5,026 nucleotides of DNA. Origin: Candidatus Bathyarchaeota archaeon. Its GTDB lineage: Archaea > Thermoproteota > Bathyarchaeia > Bathyarchaeales > Bathyarchaeaceae. Position 1 is the first letter of the stretch, and each line of letters starts with the position of its first letter. Below, in pieces: positions 5,026 through 5,026 of this stretch. The notes beneath the pieces are model-generated. The model saw nothing but the letters and a program-made list of their open reading frames with translations, was not told the DNA's origin and ran no database searches. Location of the stretch: assembly GCA_029879825.1 (NCBI GenBank), contig JAOUPL010000090.1, positions 1 to 5,026 on the forward strand, read 5' to 3'. A program made the position numbers and the translations under genes.

Positions 5026-5026
5026 C

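Noticed and set aside
4708..5026. Toxin-antitoxin pair headed by the small DNA-binding protein
   Set aside because: No second frame of toxin size or character adjoins it on the plus strand, and the upstream frame is a broken remnant.

Overview
The window looks archaeal. Its leftmost gene fragment has the start of a 2-amino-3,7-dideoxy-D-threo-hept-6-ulosonate (ADH) synthase, the enzyme that opens the archaeal shikimate route. The aspartate kinase, aspartate-semialdehyde dehydrogenase and serine hydroxymethyltransferase are of archaeal type, start sites carry GGAG/GAGGTGAT ribosome binding sites, and upstream regions hold TATA-like boxes. The moderate base composition and gene style fit an uncultured thermoproteotal lineage such as Bathyarchaeia, but that placement is only an impression.

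Left half (1-2402, all minus strand): a tight operon transcribed as lysC, asd, aroA' (the last running off the left edge). lysC and asd are 3 bp apart and asd and aroA' 11 bp apart, each with a Shine-Dalgarno overlapping the end of the previous gene. LysC makes aspartyl phosphate, Asd reduces it to aspartate semialdehyde, and ADH synthase uses that semialdehyde to enter aromatic amino acid synthesis. The same intermediate also feeds threonine, methionine and possibly lysine synthesis.

Gap 2403-2703: upstream of lysC lie a TATA-like box, a long imperfect hairpin (12-bp arms with one mismatch) and an unusual run of six G. The rest, next to the 3' end of glyA, holds two overlapping reading frames without start codons that may be a decayed gene.

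Middle (2704-4047, minus): glyA, a complete archaeal-type serine hydroxymethyltransferase, with its own upstream region. It links serine and glycine to one-carbon metabolism.

Right end (4048-5026): a low-coding region. The spacer upstream of glyA carries two clear inverted repeats, including a perfect 14-bp palindrome with a TATA-like core. Next come a plus-strand remnant that starts like a DUF72 protein and runs through an in-frame TAG, a short ribbon-helix-helix-like protein of 49 residues with a hairpin next to its ribosome binding site, and a possible partial frame at the right edge. I see no RNA gene, CRISPR array, transposase or clear novel system. The most worthwhile leads are the lysC upstream hairpin, the lysC-asd-aroA' coupling, the altered cofactor-side loop of GlyA and the remnant region.
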